A program made the position numbers and the translations under genes. 64,000 nt of DNA, taken from contig SSNP01000014.1 in assembly GCA_006937955.1 (NCBI GenBank), positions 1,777,191 to 1,841,190 of the forward strand, given 5' to 3'. The stretch is from Pachypanchax playfairii. Taxonomy: Eukaryota > Chordata > Actinopteri > Cyprinodontiformes > Aplocheilidae. The notes below the pieces were generated by a model. It ran no database searches and had not been told where the DNA came from. It was given only the letters and a program-made list of their open reading frames with translations. Positions 12,522-26,000 of the stretch are shown one piece after another; position 1 is the stretch's first letter; every line of letters starts with the position of its first letter.

Positions 12522-13974
12522 TTTATTTGACAAGTTTTGAAAGTCCAAAAAAGAAAATCACAGCATTGCACGAGTCTACAATAATATCAGAACCTTTAGC
12601 TTTCAGCTTTAAACCCACGTGAACTTCAGTAACAAAACAGTCTGTAACTCAGTCCTGCATTCGTTTACGTGACTAAGTCAGAAAGTGAATATAAAATGTA
12701 AAAAAAGGCTGTTTTAATACATCAGAGCAGGAAAAATGACTCGTGAAGCTCATCAGTTCACATCTAGATGCATTTCAACTTTCTGACTTCAAACATTTGG
12801 CAGTAAAACCTATGTATAAATATAAAAGAAAATTCCTGTTTAAGAGAATAAAAATATCCTAAATTCCAGGACGTATTTTGATCATTTAGAACAAATGCTG
12901 TTTATATAACACCAAATTTTTTTAGTAGAATTTTTCTTTAAAGTTTTAAGCAGCCTTTAAATCAGCAGATTTTTCTTCATCATGGTTTATTCCTAAATTT
13001 AAATAAAACAATTACTTATTTTCCCTGCTCCATATAAAGACAACCCATCAACATTTCAAACCCACAACCACATACTTTATTTTTTTCAAAATAAAAGCAC
13101 AATCCCTGTTATTTTTAACTCGTGTGTGCGCTTCTTTTTCTTTGCATAGGTCAGTATAAATCTTATTTGGTTCAAAACAGAAAGCATTTCATAAATACAG
13201 ACATGCAGTGTGTTTTTTTTTAACCCTCACATATCTATGAAATGCATCATTAAGTTACACTGGATTTAAAACTCTTGTAAATAATCTATGACAGATTTTT
13301 GCTGGTACACTCCTAGGATGTTGCTTTTTAAAAATATGTTAAATGAACATATTGTGTATATTACATAGTGTAATCTCAGTAATCTGAAGCCAAGTGATGA
13401 CTAAATGTCTCAACATAGCGACATAAAGAAAGTGCTACGTCTAACACAGTAACAGTACGGTACATGCTGATTTTATATGATGCATAGAATCAAACCAAAC
13501 TGAAAATCTGACCCCAAAACTTTGTTTTTTCAAGTAACAGTATTATTCTTTTCCTCAGAAAGAAACACAAACAAATTGAAGTTTAGAACTTGAAAACGTG
13601 GCAAACTGGCTTTTTGGCATCACAGCACCTTTAAATATGGCTGATAAAAAACAAAGTGCGTTCACAGATAAACACTTCGCTCTGTAAGCCACAGTAAAGA
13701 CAGAAAAGAAACCCCAGATGCTATCGCTGCCTCTAAAGGACAAAAACATATTAAGATACTTAAACCAAGCGAAGGTGGATCAGTCACATTCCTGTTTAAC
13801 TCGTCCTGAGGTTACAGTTTTACATTCTCTCATAGAGCAGAATTTCTCGTAACAACTTTATCCTCTGGAATAAAAACTATTATATTACAAGTTATATTAG
13901 CACTAAGTGTGAAACTGCTCCAGGAAAGACTCGTTTGCACATCTGGACTGATGACGAGCTCAAGGCAGATGCAG
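12522..13974 (-). other. mtfp1: Probable mtfp1 3' UTR
   Basis: No other gene fits between the mtfp1 stop codon and a minus-strand AATAAA (TTTATT at 12522-12527). The stretch is AT-rich and non-coding. The exact cleavage site is not known. Confidence 0.45.
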
Positions 13975-16500
13975 TTATTTGTGATTCTCTTCTTCACTGT
14001 ACAGCTTCCGCAGACTCGAGTCCAGCAGGAAATCCACTGACCTGTGACACACAGATGGATGAAGGTTAGACAGATTCACACACAGAGAACCCAAACATGG
14101 CTGGTGCTCACCTGTCTATAGGTTTAATGATGAAAGGGATTGCAGAGAGGCCGATTGCTGTAGTGGTCCACTTGCGAACAGGTACGGGTAATTTGGTGGT
14201 TTTGCTCAGGAGGTAGAGCGACGCCGCACACACACGGTTAATGGTGAAACCCGGTATGATCACAGAGGCCAGGGCCTGCCACACAAACGTGTCCACGACT
14301 GCGACTGCCACACGTGTTGTCCTCCCTGGGTTATCTCCGTGAGCCTGGAGGAACAGATGGAGGATCACTGATAGAATAAGATCTCAATACCAGCAGATCG
14401 TTACAGTCTCACAACCGAACGAGCTGAAGTTTCAATTTATTTATTTTTCATCTAAATTTTGTACATCTGTTATCAGAAAATGCTGATATATCAGAAAAGC
14501 AAAGTGTGTTTTTATCCTGGAATGTACTTTTACCATGTTTCACCTGAACAGAATCAAGCACATATAGAAAATGGATGATTAATAAGTTAACCACTAATTA
14601 AAAAACCCACAAAGAAATGATGATATCTTACCACAGCTGCTTTCTTCCCTTTGTCCACTGCATCAGCAGTAACATAAGCAGTGGACACAGCATAGCTGCC
14701 CCAGACTAAACCCACTGGCACCAGAGCACGAAAAGCCTCCCCGACTTCATTAGCATAACCTGAACACAGAGATACAGTCAGGTCTTTAACAATCCGTCTC
14801 CTCTAACCACCTTCAATCAGCGTGTCAATAATGAAAAACAGTTAAAGTGAAAAAAAAATTTAAAGCTAGAATAAATCTGACTAAATAAATGTTGATGTTT
14901 CCTGCAGATCCATGTTGCAACTGTGGAAAATAACCATCCAGGTCAGCGTCTGAAAGTGTAGCTGTGTATAATCACTGTGGTGTTCACGAGGTGATAAGAG
15001 CTCTATTTGTATAATGACGCATGATAACAAAATAAGAAAAGATACAATTTTCTTCCAGCAAAGCGTTTAACAGCTGAGGAAATATACCCCGCTGCTGTGA
15101 AATCCACCGCTAAGATCTCTCTCGGTGCCTCGCAACACGAGTGAGTGAATAAAAACCCTTTTCTAAACGAGGAGAAATGGTCGAGATAAGAAATCTAAAA
15201 AGTGAGAGGGGTTTAGATGATGAAAGGAAAGTTCAGCGATTTTCCAGAACAATAACTGATGAGCAGACAAGACAACAAGTTATCAGTTCTTTGATCTGAA
15301 AGCAGGATCGTTTTACCAACAGCAGGATTAAAAACAATCTGAGGAGAGAAATAAAAAGAAATCAATCTTTAATATTAAATATACGTGTGAGTGACACAGA
15401 AATGGTTTAAGGTATGAGATGAAGCAAAAGCTCTAAAAAAAAAAAAAACAAGATTATTTGAGTTAACTTGTAGAAAAAGATCTACTCTGCCATGTAAATG
15501 CTGCTTTGTTAAAATCAGGAAACAAAGTTCAAACCTAATTAAATCTGGAAATATGAGATAATGTGTATGTTGGACTAGCGGTGGCTGCATGAGAGAATTA
15601 AAAAATAATTCTAACATGTAAAGAGACATAAAACAATTTGTAGTTTTAAACTACGACTTGATATGTAAACTAATCTGTGTAACAAAATCACAATAAAACG
15701 CTCAATACAAAATGTTTCTATGAATTTCCATTGTTCATGTTTTTTTATGCAAAACTATAAAACCTACAAGCTTTAATTCCATTAAGCTGAATAAGACAAA
15801 CAGATGAACAATCCAACATTTCTGTTACACCATCCTAAACCATAGAGATGAAGATAATCCGGTACAGACAGGATTAAAACCGGGAGCTAAATGATTATAT
15901 ATTTATGAGGATGAACAGATTGATTTCAGTTATTGGATGCTCCGATGAACCTGAAGGCATCAAGCCAAAATAGGAACTCCTTCAGAACCATGAAGGTCCT
16001 TCGGATCCTTATTCTGCTTCATATTTCCACTAAGACAGAATGAAACAAGCTCAGACAACATTTTACTATCAGCAAAACAGTCGCAGAAGAGTTTAAGATT
16101 GGGCGTTTCATTGTCGGTATGAGTCACTGGCTGAACTTCCGTAACAACTATTGATCTTAAAAGACTGAGAGTAAAACGATTTAATCTATAAATAACAGTT
16201 CACATATAGTAAACGTGATGGGAAGGAGCAGCTGGACAGTCTCCATAATGTCCTCTGCTAACAAAATGCCCTTCAACTGCAAAGTTTGCTTTTTATAGAC
16301 CATTAAAGGAGGAGAAAGCCAACTATGCTAACTCTCTGCTAGCTAACACACAGCTGTCATGACGGTTCCTCTTCGTCTGTTCCGTTACATAAAGCACACA
16401 GACACATAATATAAATCAAACAACTCATACCTAGAAAGCGGACCCATGTGTCACGATAAATGTCGACAGTTTTGTCTGTTTTCTCTTGACTATGACCCAT
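13975..16500 (-). CDS. mtfp1: Mitochondrial fission process protein 1 (MTP18)
   Basis: Four coding exons, 16431-16500, 14632-14759, 14112-14344 and 13975-14041, give 165 residues, close to the human length of 166. Diagnostic stretches are YRDTWVRFLGYANEVGEAFR near the N-terminus, DAVDKGKKA, VAVVDTFVWQALASVIIPGF, TINRVCAASLYLL, VRKWTTTAIGL, and IIKPIDRSVDFLLDSSLRKL at the end. In mammals this is an inner-mitochondrial-membrane protein promoting DRP1-dependent fission; the several hydrophobic helices here fit that. The start is the first ATG of a short first exon and aligns with the known N-terminus. The gene is divergent from lman2l, with about 0.9 kb between start codons that presumably holds both promoters. 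Intron 1 (14760-16430) has no recognised feature. Confidence 0.96.
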
Positions 16501-17216
16501 CCTTCACCCACAGCGTGTCAAAAATCCAACAGAGAGCAGGGTCAGTGAAGGAGGCGTGGTCTTCATCACAGCAGGTCCAAGAACCGGTTCGGTTTCACAG
16601 CATCACACACAGCTTACTCATTTCAACAAATAATTTTCTTTCAAAATGAGAAGATAAATGTTTATTGGTTAAAGTTATTTGAACTAAACATGGAAATATT
16701 TTACAGCAAACGTTTTATTTTGAAGGGTCAAAGTAGCATTTGGACAGTTTCGACCTTGTTTCTTTCTTACAAGCTGCTTTTCGTCTTTTTTCAACAACAT
16801 TTTAATTCAGGGTGTTGTAAATTATGTTTGACAATTTAAATTTAGGGTGGAAAGTGTAATAACAACGTAAAACAGCATATTGGCAAACACATTAGTGTCT
16901 AATATAAAAAAGCAGCAAAAAACACAACACTTTAAAATATCATTGTCTGTAAACATGTCCATGCAAAATAGCAGTTAACTAAGATTTAACTGTATTTTGT
17001 TTTATATGAACAAAGCAGAGTTATTGTTATAAAGTATGTCATAAAACAGCTGCTATACCGGCTTTAATTTTTAGCTAGTAAGCTAAAACTCTAAAACAAT
17101 CAGATACTTCGCTTCAGTGGAAACGTTGTATCCAGTCCAGATGTGCACATATTTCAAATTACCATTTCATCAGGGAGTTTTCATAATCCATAGCTCAAAA
17201 CATCCGTTTGTGTCAT

Positions 17217-17260
17217 CCAATAAGAACCACGTATTGTGATTGGCATTTAAATTAACCAAT
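17217..17260. promoter_or_regulatory. CCAAT-box cluster upstream of lman2l
   Basis: Within 45 bases there are CCAAT at 17217-17221, inverted ATTGG at 17239-17243 and CCAAT at 17256-17260, about 145-185 bases before the lman2l start codon. CCACG follows the first CCAAT after five bases. This resembles but does not match the ER-stress element CCAAT-N9-CCACG. NF-Y binding is plausible; the regulated gene could be lman2l, mtfp1 or both. Confidence 0.5.
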
Positions 17261-17402
17261 GATGATGAGCTATGCAACCTAGTAGACGAATAGAAACGAA
17301 GCAAAGGCATGACATTCGCAGTGCAAGAGTTTTGACCCACCGTGGCCACCGTCGTAACTAGCAAACGCTGCGATTTCAGAGCACCGTTTTATAGTGAAAA
17401 TA

Positions 17403-20400
17403 ATGCCTTTAAAATTGTTTTTCTCTCTATTTTTTCTGTTTATAACTATATGCAGGTGTTTTTCCGATGATGACCACGAAATGGAAGAGTTTTTGAAGCG
17501 GGAGTTTTCTCTCTCCAAGCCTTATCAAGGTATTTCATCCGTACAGTTACTGCTGTGGGACAAATGTTCCCATAATGATACGTTTAATATAAAAAAAAAC
17601 ACTTTTAAATTGTATCTTTTGTTGTAACGCTTCTGTTATCCTTCACTGTCATCTTTGGATCGTGTTCTCTTTTGTGACATACACCTGTTTCAGACATGAA
17701 ACAATCTTTTATTATTATTTTATCTTGTTATGAACCCGGTTAAGTCAACTGTTTAATTCAAGGATCTGTTTTCGATTTTGGAATTACGATGTTTGTGGTT
17801 TCAGGTGTGGGCTCTTTAGGCTCCTCCCATTGGGAACTGATGGGGGATGCCATGGTAACGACTGACCAGGTGCGACTCACACCTGACATGCAGAGCAGGC
17901 AGGGGGCAGTATGGAGCCGCATTGTGAGTAAACACTGAACCAGGTGTTTGTATTTACTGTTGAAAATGTTCATTATAAATTTTCCTTTATTTATTAGTAC
18001 AGGTCAGATAGTGTTAGAATTTATTCATTTGTTTGGATTTTGTTGAATTCAAATAGCTGCAACAAATATCACAACTATACTTCCTCTAGTGAAAACATGT
18101 ATTTATTATTCTGTAAAATAAGATTAACTTATGTAGGAGTCCTTTTTTTTCTTTCAAATCTAATTATTTCTCTTTTTTACCTTCATCACACCCAGAAGTG
18201 ATTAAATCTGTGAATCTTGTCGGCGTGAATAAGTAGAATAAAACTCTGTTATAATGCACAACGCTAGATTTAGAGCATCAGGATGCAGGATGTAACACCA
18301 ACTTTTTGATTTAATATAAAAAAATAATGCACCTCGTAATAAAAGAACAATCAAACCAATGACTATAAACTGGGATTATTAGATTTTCTTTTTAATCTAA
18401 GTGGTAAACTCAGATGTCCAGCTTCATTAACAGTTGGACACAACATTTTAAAGAGGACAGCAGTGTCCAGAAAGAGGACAGATGGTTTGAAACGGGAGTG
18501 AAGGAAGCCCAGGTTCAGGTTCCATCTAACTAGTACTAGTGTCCAGATCCAGGACTCGAGGGACACTGTCCTGCATGTTTTAGGTGTTTCCTGCTTTAAC
18601 ACACCTGATTCAGATGAACTGGCTGTTAACAGGTTTCTGCAGAAGGTCCAGTTGCTCTTAATCAAAAACCTTTAGGATTTTAAATGTAAGCGAAGCTTCA
18701 GTGTTTTCTCAGATTCATTAAACTTCCTGTTTTCAGCCGTGTCATCTGAAGGACTGGGAGATGCAGGTCCACTTTAAGATTCACGGGCAAGGAAAGAAGA
18801 ACCTGAACGGTGATGGTCTGGCGATTTGGTACTCAAAGGAACGCATGCAGAAAGGTGAACGTCCACAGACAGAAGCATCAAACCTTCCTGTACATGTTGA
18901 TGGGTGTTTATACCGTTTTATCCTAATGGATGTTTGCAGGTCCTGTTTTCGGAAACAAGGACAACTTCACAGGTCTGGGAGTTTTTGTGGACACGTATCC
19001 CAACGAGGAGAAACACATCGAGGTACGCAACCGTCGTCCCAGTGTGATTCTAAAAACTAGGGACTTTGAGAGCGCGAGTGTAAAAAGGGCTGCAATTGTA
19101 TTTTATTTATTTTTGTGCAATCGTTTGGAGACAGGCGCTGAAGAAGAGATACACTCCTCGCACACAGGTAACCCGACCCTCCGTCTAACCTCGTTATTCA
19201 TCCTTCAGTGACCTTTAAAGCACGTCCTTCTAAAACACGACTTCTTTGTTTTTTGCATGTTTGCTGTGTGTTTACTTACTGCTGTTTCAGACACGCATCA
19301 CAAATACTGAATATTTACTGAAAAAAGGTGCCAAAATCACATTAAGGTCATTGTAAACAAACGCAACATGCACCGTGCATATCCAAAATAAAAATATATG
19401 TGGACATGAGTCTTATAATAGCTACAATAAACTAAAAATGCAGTGCTCTTGTTCTAACTGCAGTTTCTAAAATGTAAATAAAAACAAAAGCCAGTGATAA
19501 ACAAATTATTTGGACCCTATATGTAAAACAGCTGATGCTGACTGGAGGGCGGAACCAGGAACATGGTGCTCTGAGATACGGCCACTCCGTTCTAATACGA
19601 GGACCAACAGAATCCTGCTACAACATCCAGATGTTGAAAAATGTTGTAGTGTGTTTGATTTTAGATTTTCTGCCTCGTTCTGATAATATTTACTGTTTTG
19701 CCTTAAAAATCCAACCCTAATATAATATTTTCTATATTCTTGTGGCCTTTACAGCTTTCTCATGACAGACTTCTGATTCCAACATTAAATGCTTTAGTTG
19801 AACTCGAAGATTGTTGTTGCTGATTCTATATTGGAACTTTAAAATCACGTTTTCCTCCTCGTCTCTCTCCTCCTGCTGTTGCTACAAGAGGATCTTCCCT
19901 TACGTTCTCGCCATGGTGGGGAACGGCACCATCAGCTATGACCACGAGCGCGACGGACGTCCCACCGAGTTGGGCGGCTGCAACGCCATGGTGCGCAACC
20001 TCAAACAGGACACCTTCCTCTTCATCCGATACGTCCGCCGCAGGCTGACGGTGAGAAACGCAGCAGCTTTCTGCTTCTTCGTGTCCGCCGCCGTCCCACG
20101 TTTAGGACTGTTTTTGAAAATGGAGTGAGCGCGGGACTTGTTTCTCATCTTTGTCTGGAGCAGGTGATGATTGACATCGACGGTCAGCACGAGTGGAGGG
20201 ACTGCCTGGACATTCCCGGCGTCAGGCTGCCTCAGGGTTATTACTTCGGAGCTTCGGCGATCACTGGAGACCTCTCCGGTAAAAAACTTACAAAATGTCC
20301 TCGTGTCCAACCAGAAAGTTACAAAATTCAACAGTTTCATTTATTAAAATGAGACGAGAATCAAAAGATTATGTTTAACTTAGAAGTTTGCCATCACACG

Positions 20401-20826
20401 TGTGATCATCAGACTCCGCCCACTCGTGTCAGTATTCACTGTACCTGTGATCCAGTTTTTGGATTCTTTCTGAATAGATAATCATGACATCATCTCCCTG
20501 AAACTTTACCAACTGACGGTGATGCGGAGTAAAAAGGAGGAAGAGGAGGAGGAAGATGAAATAACCATACCCAGTGTTGATAACATGGATCTCCTCAGAT
20601 GTAACGCATGCACACACAATCAGCAATTTGATGTTTTTTTGTTTTATTTTTTTAATGTCTGTGATTGTCGTGCTGTTCCTCAGTGGGTCAGAGTGAAGGA
20701 GGGATGAGTGGAATAGCCATTTTCTTCACCGTGCTCTTCTCCATGTTGGGCTGCATCTTCCTCATCATCATCGGCATGGTAGTTTACAGCCAGTGGAACG
20801 AGAGCCGACGCAAGCGCTTCTACTGA
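17403..20826 (+). CDS. lman2l: VIP36-like L-type lectin (LMAN2L/VIPL)
   Basis: Nine exons: 17403-17529, 17805-17923, 18737-18854, 18940-19022, 19135-19167, 19889-20050, 20164-20278, 20478-20600, 20684-20826. They total 1023 bases, 340 residues. Order: signal peptide (1 to about 20); L-type lectin domain from about residue 34 (FLKREFSLSKPYQG) with HFKIHGQGKKNLNGDGLAIW, GLGVFVDTYPNEEK (metal and mannose site) and SYDHERDGRPTELGGC (ligand histidine); an acidic stalk; a transmembrane helix at about 304-328; cytosolic tail ending RRKRFY, the VIPL-type ER retention signal. In mammals VIPL is an ER-resident lectin for high-mannose glycoproteins and affects ERGIC-53 export. Exon 5 (33 bases, residues 150-160) matches the position and style of the optional 11-residue cassette of human LMAN2L. 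The tail and KREFSLSKPYQG favour LMAN2L over LMAN2. The ATG at 17403 begins a good signal peptide. Confidence 0.96.
18530..18650. repeat. Teleost-type interspersed repeat in lman2l intron 2
   Basis: The segment reading TCCAGATCCAGGACTCGAGG, then CACTGTCCTGCATGTTTTAG and AACACACCTGATTCAGATGA, matches from memory a very common fish repeat motif. Borders and class are not established. Confidence 0.55.
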
Positions 20827-22165
20827 GGGACTGGACTCGGGACGAAGCGATTGAAAGTGAGATCTGCCTCGGGCCGGTGGAGCTGCGGATGTTTTCACCC
20901 AGAGGACGACGGTAGTTTGACAGGAGTCACACTGTGTCCTCAGCCGTACGTCCCCACCTCCACGCCGCGTCCCATGATTCTTACGAGCAGCTATATTTAA
21001 CCATCTTTAAAGTTTTACTGTGTGATCGATCATCATTTCTCTAATATTGAATGTTCCAGTCGTGAAGTTTTAGTTTCCGATCAGGCTGAGATGTTTACGA
21101 AAGTTTCTCACTGGGCGACAAATCCAAACAGAATTTGCAGAGAAGTTTCCAAGACGTCATAATGTTTCAGGTTTCTTTATTAAAAAAAAACATGCTACAG
21201 AAATTATATTATCAGTTTAAAATAATGACTTAAAAAAAATATATCAGGAAAATAAAGCAGTTTTTTATTGTTATTCATGCAGGTTATCTTGAAATTTAAA
21301 AAGTTCTGGTCACAGATGAAGATATTTAATACAATTTATCCCTGAATTTACATAATATTAAAGTTAAACTTGATGATTCTTACTTTAATAATGGAAAAAA
21401 TAATTATTTGACAATCTGACTGATTAAACAATGATCCAATATAATTCAGACATCAAAACAGTCTGAATTTTTCACCTGGGATTTATTTAAAAACTCATTT
21501 TCAGCTCAACAGACACTAAACAGGAAGTTATTCTTTATACTAAAACCTTCAGGTCGGCGCTGGTCTGGTTTCAGATGACTTTAGGATTTTGGATTGCATG
21601 TAGTTTGAATTGATTTGCTGATTTTTCTAATCTGGTGCTATAGAAATAAATACTACCTGTTAGATAAATATCATGTAGGCATGTTAAAGTAGGAAGAACC
21701 TCCTCAAAATGTGACAAATACACTGAAGTGTAAGCATCACTGGAGAATTTTGAATCCTAAAACTGACCTTCACCTTGTTGTTTTTGTTACATGTTTATTC
21801 TTTTTGTGCACTTTAACACCTCTAACCTTATTATGTCTTGATTTTTTTGACTCCTGTGTTTAAATTAGCATTTTTGTTTATTTAACTTTCTGGTTTTGAA
21901 ACAAAACTTTTAGGATTTCAGGTGTTTGACCACTTCCCCTCTGACCCCGCCCTGAAGGTCATGATTATCCTGCCGTCAGACGGAGTTTTGGATTGTTTCC
22001 TTTCAGACCGTCACTGATCTGGTTTGTGGTATTTTAAAAATATCATGGACTTAATAACTGTCTCCTTTTAACCTTCACTGACTTACTGGATATTATTTGT
22101 TTTGGCTGTTTCACTTTTCGAGCTCCTTAAGACACTTTTTATATAATAAAGCTGTAAAAATAGAA
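20827..22165 (+). other. lman2l: Probable lman2l 3' UTR
   Basis: Non-coding and AT-rich from the lman2l stop to the AATAAA at 22145-22150. An earlier AATAAA near 21252 offers an alternative, shorter end. Confidence 0.5.
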
Positions 22166-23013
22166 GTTATTTGATGTCATTGTTTTACCTAAATTCACTT
22201 TATATATGCTCATATCTTTATGGAGTTTAGAGGTTAGTTCATTTTACCATGTTTGTCATGAGCATGAATGCTTTTGATTTTAAGCGTTATTAACAGATTT
22301 AAACTCTTTTTACGTGGTGGAAAGATTATAAAACTGTATTTGAGGGTTTTTTTTTTTTTAAACCAAGAACATGACAGACTGCAGCTTGGAGTGTCCACCT
22401 CTGATGACAGGAAACTGGTCAGAATGTTCAGGAACCACCAAAGTAAAAGTCCAGCATTTAGTTTATAGCTGCCAAACCAAATTCCTTCAGGAGGATGATT
22501 TTATTGTCAGACTCAAGATTCAAACCTGGTGGTAACATCATGGTGCGGGACAGATGAACTGACAAACCATGTGTAGATACCTGAGCCTGTAGGTCTAAAT
22601 TTCATCGTACACTCAAGAAAAATCAGTAAATTCAAAGTTGTGAGTCTTAATTCTTATTTTCAAAAATAACTATTAAAATCAGCCACTAAAAGCCCCAAAA
22701 CATTCAGACATGATGAGTGTGTAGATCTCTGAAGAGAAACAACTGCTTTAATCAAACTAGATTCTCATGATCAGACCAGATGTAATGAACCACAGCAGTT
22801 ATGTAAGTCTTATCTTCAGACATCTTTCAGTGATTTAGGTCAGCTGGAGCCGATCTCACACACGGCTTCAGTGGACCAACAGTTCCACCTCGATCAGCTT
22901 TTATTTTGTAGTCAATGGAAGTTTAAAAAAAAAAAAACTTTCAAAAGAGCTTTTAGGATTTTACTGAAAGCAAGTAAAAACAAAAAGTCTGTCCAGAGAG
23001 CGCCAATGTTTGT
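22166..23013. other. Intergenic gap between convergent genes
   Basis: Between the inferred 3' ends of lman2l (+) and wbp1 (-). No exon or structured repeat was recognised. Confidence 0.45.
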
Positions 23014-26000
23014 TTTATTAAAAAAATAAAATACAAACAACGACCCAGATAGTTTACACAGTCGACTCGCTATCAAAACCAAACTGTTTCATCTCAGTGC
23101 TCTTGTTTTTAATTCACTTCAGATTTACTCATTTTAGCTTCACAATGTCGAGGAGTGTTTGTAGACAGCTGCTTCTATTTCACACTGATTTTCATTTTGT
23201 CCCCAAAAAAACTCCAAAACATGTGTTTGGTAATATTTATCATTCTGGGTGAAAGTGGTTTGATTAACAGAGACAAGGGAAACATTTCGTTGGTCAATTA
23301 ACCTCATATGTGCTGGTTTCATACAAGCTGACTGTGTTGAGGTCTTTCACATGTGTAACATACATAGAACTGATAATTCTGGATTACCAGATGATGTTAA
23401 AGGCAACATTTAAATATTCTGTCAGAAAATTTCAGCTGGAAAACGAACAACATTCTAATTAATCTGTAATATGTGCTAAAATTAAGAAGTTGGAAACATA
23501 CCAGAGATACTAATAATAATTCATTCAAATTAATTCATTAAAAAAAAGAATATATTCAGCTTTTTTCTTCAGCATGCACAACTTTCAAATGTGGTTTCTG
23601 CATCAGTCAGAAGTCCAAAGTTTTAGTGGTTTAGGGAGACGGACTGAGAGAAAAAAACCTAAAATGTAATATTATATAAGTGAGAACGGCTTTTTAAATG
23701 AAGCCACTCGGCAGACACAGTCAAAACATTTCGGTAGTAGCATAACAAGTATGTTTTCTTATTACAAACATGTACACAGACCAGTCAAAGTAGATTACAG
23801 TACAGTGCGGTGAGTACTGAGTTATATTGCTTGTACTGGTTTCCACAGACAGATGACAGAAAGGGTTCGCAGCATTTTAACAGTAGGTGTGTGTCTTTGC
23901 ATAGCCCGGTTCGGTAAAGTTTACAGAGATGCGTGATGCTGGTTTCATGTCAAAACGACGGGGAATCGACAAACAACTGCTTTGGCTTGTTTTTTTTTAT
24001 TTTTTATTTTTAAGAGACTGAAATCAGAAAATGTGTTGTTATTAACAATAACCCTGAGAGTTGGAAAGCAAACAGACTGTCGTCACGGCGACTGGACACA
24101 CACATACGCGGAGGGTGCGACGACTCGTGATCTGCGGGGCGATGAAGTGGTTGTTTTTTTCAGTCGGCGGCCTCACACGAGTGGACACGCCCCCGTTTTT
24201 GTCATGAAGACTTTGGAGCGTTGCAGCTGAGGAAAACAAACAGCTACGGCTTTCGCTACAGTTTCTGGTACAGGGTGGGGGGTGTGGTCACGGCCCACCA
24301 GGAGCAAACGGGCCAAAGCAAAAGGTTCAAGAAAAGAATCAACATGCACACAGGTGGGAGGAGAGGGGGGGGGTGACACGCGGCATCATGCATCTCTGCT
24401 GAGGTTGACAAAACAAGAAGGCAAAGTTAAAGCCTAGAAAACAAACACACATGGTCGTATACAATCAGCTGTAAAGATAAATACACGCTCCGCAGTAACA
24501 TTAACATGTTCACATTACACATCTGTGTTCACAAAGTGGATCTCGGCAACTGCGGCTTCAAATAAACGAGACAACAGATGAATCCCTCAGTGAAACGGAT
24601 GGATGTCTGTCACCGAGTCATGACCAAGAAGATAGCCCTTACTCTCAGAAAATAAGTGAACCCAAGGAGGCGTAGCAGCTAGTTGGCAACAGAAAAAACT
24701 ATTCACCCCCGATTCATCATAAAACAAAAAACCTCTCTTCCCCATGTCATGCTATGTTACCCCCCCCCTCCCAATACAAGTAAGCAAGGATGCACCTCGG
24801 CATAAAAAAAAACACAAACAGCTGTTTTTTGTTTTTTACTATTTTTCTCATGCATTTGACTCATTTCACAAACTAACAGCAACCACATACAAAAAACGAA
24901 AATAAGCACAAACTCCAACAACCGGTTCCTGACAAATACCACCAGCAGTACATCTAACTACACACAGTACTTCAGATTCAACCCAGAACGAGATCAAACT
25001 ACCACTGAGACAACAGCACTCTTCTACCCTCTAATAGAACCATGCTTAGAACTACTCAAATATTACCACTGAAAAACACTCACTACTCTAATAAGGCAGT
25101 TTTACATGTTTCCACACACGGAGGATACACGTTAACTGTGCAGCTCCATAATCAAGACATCTGCACCAAGGCAGCTTGAGGTGGATTCAAAGAAAAAAAT
25201 ATGCGTTATTACTTCTGCTAATGGGCGTCGAGTTACACTGAACTGCTCTTCTGAAAAGGTCATTGTTGTGTTAATATGGCTTCATGTTCACGCACCTGCT
25301 CAAGCGACGCAACACGTTCACCTTTTTTAACACGCCGTGTTAGGCTGGAACACGAGCCGGAGACAGAGGCGCGTTGTCTCATTCTGCCTCGGCCTGTTTC
25401 TGCAAAATGGCTCCGTTGTGTTGCTCTGCGTCTACCCACAGGAGTACAAACACACAACCACAAGCAGAGCAAAGTGAAACTAGCTGGAGGAAAGAGGAAA
25501 CACACAAGACCTAAAATCGTCCACATAAGAGTCATTAAAAGAAATGTACTGACTGTGGTTCTGATAGTTTCCTGTTGAAATGTTTAAATCAAATGAACAT
25601 CAAGATCATATTTGAGGTCAGTGTAATGTCAGATGAAGGTCGGATGCTGATTCTAACTGGGAAATGCTTGAACATAAAATATTACACCATGTTTATAAAA
25701 AGCCAGTCACGAGCATGACCTTGTTGTATGTGCTCGTGCGTAGCACAGTAAGCTAACGCTTCATCAGATGTACATCTATCAGTCACTGCTCGTCCTGGAC
25801 AGATGTTTATCTGTGATGTTCTGAGCAGAAATATTACAGTAATGACAGAAAGGAACGTGCAATGCTGCAGAACAATCGCAACAGTTTCTGTGACTGTGCC
25901 AACAATGAATGAACTGCAGAGCAAAGCTCGCAACTATCTCAACTTGTTAATGTGCAGACCTTCTGCTGCCAGCGGAAAATACACACTGCAAATCCCTCCC

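Noticed and set aside
17222..17231. Canonical ER-stress response element
   Set aside because: CCAAT-to-CCACG spacing is five bases, not nine; reported only as a resemblance.
19936..20340. 134-residue minus-strand protein
   Set aside because: Shadow of lman2l exons 6 and 7 on the other strand.
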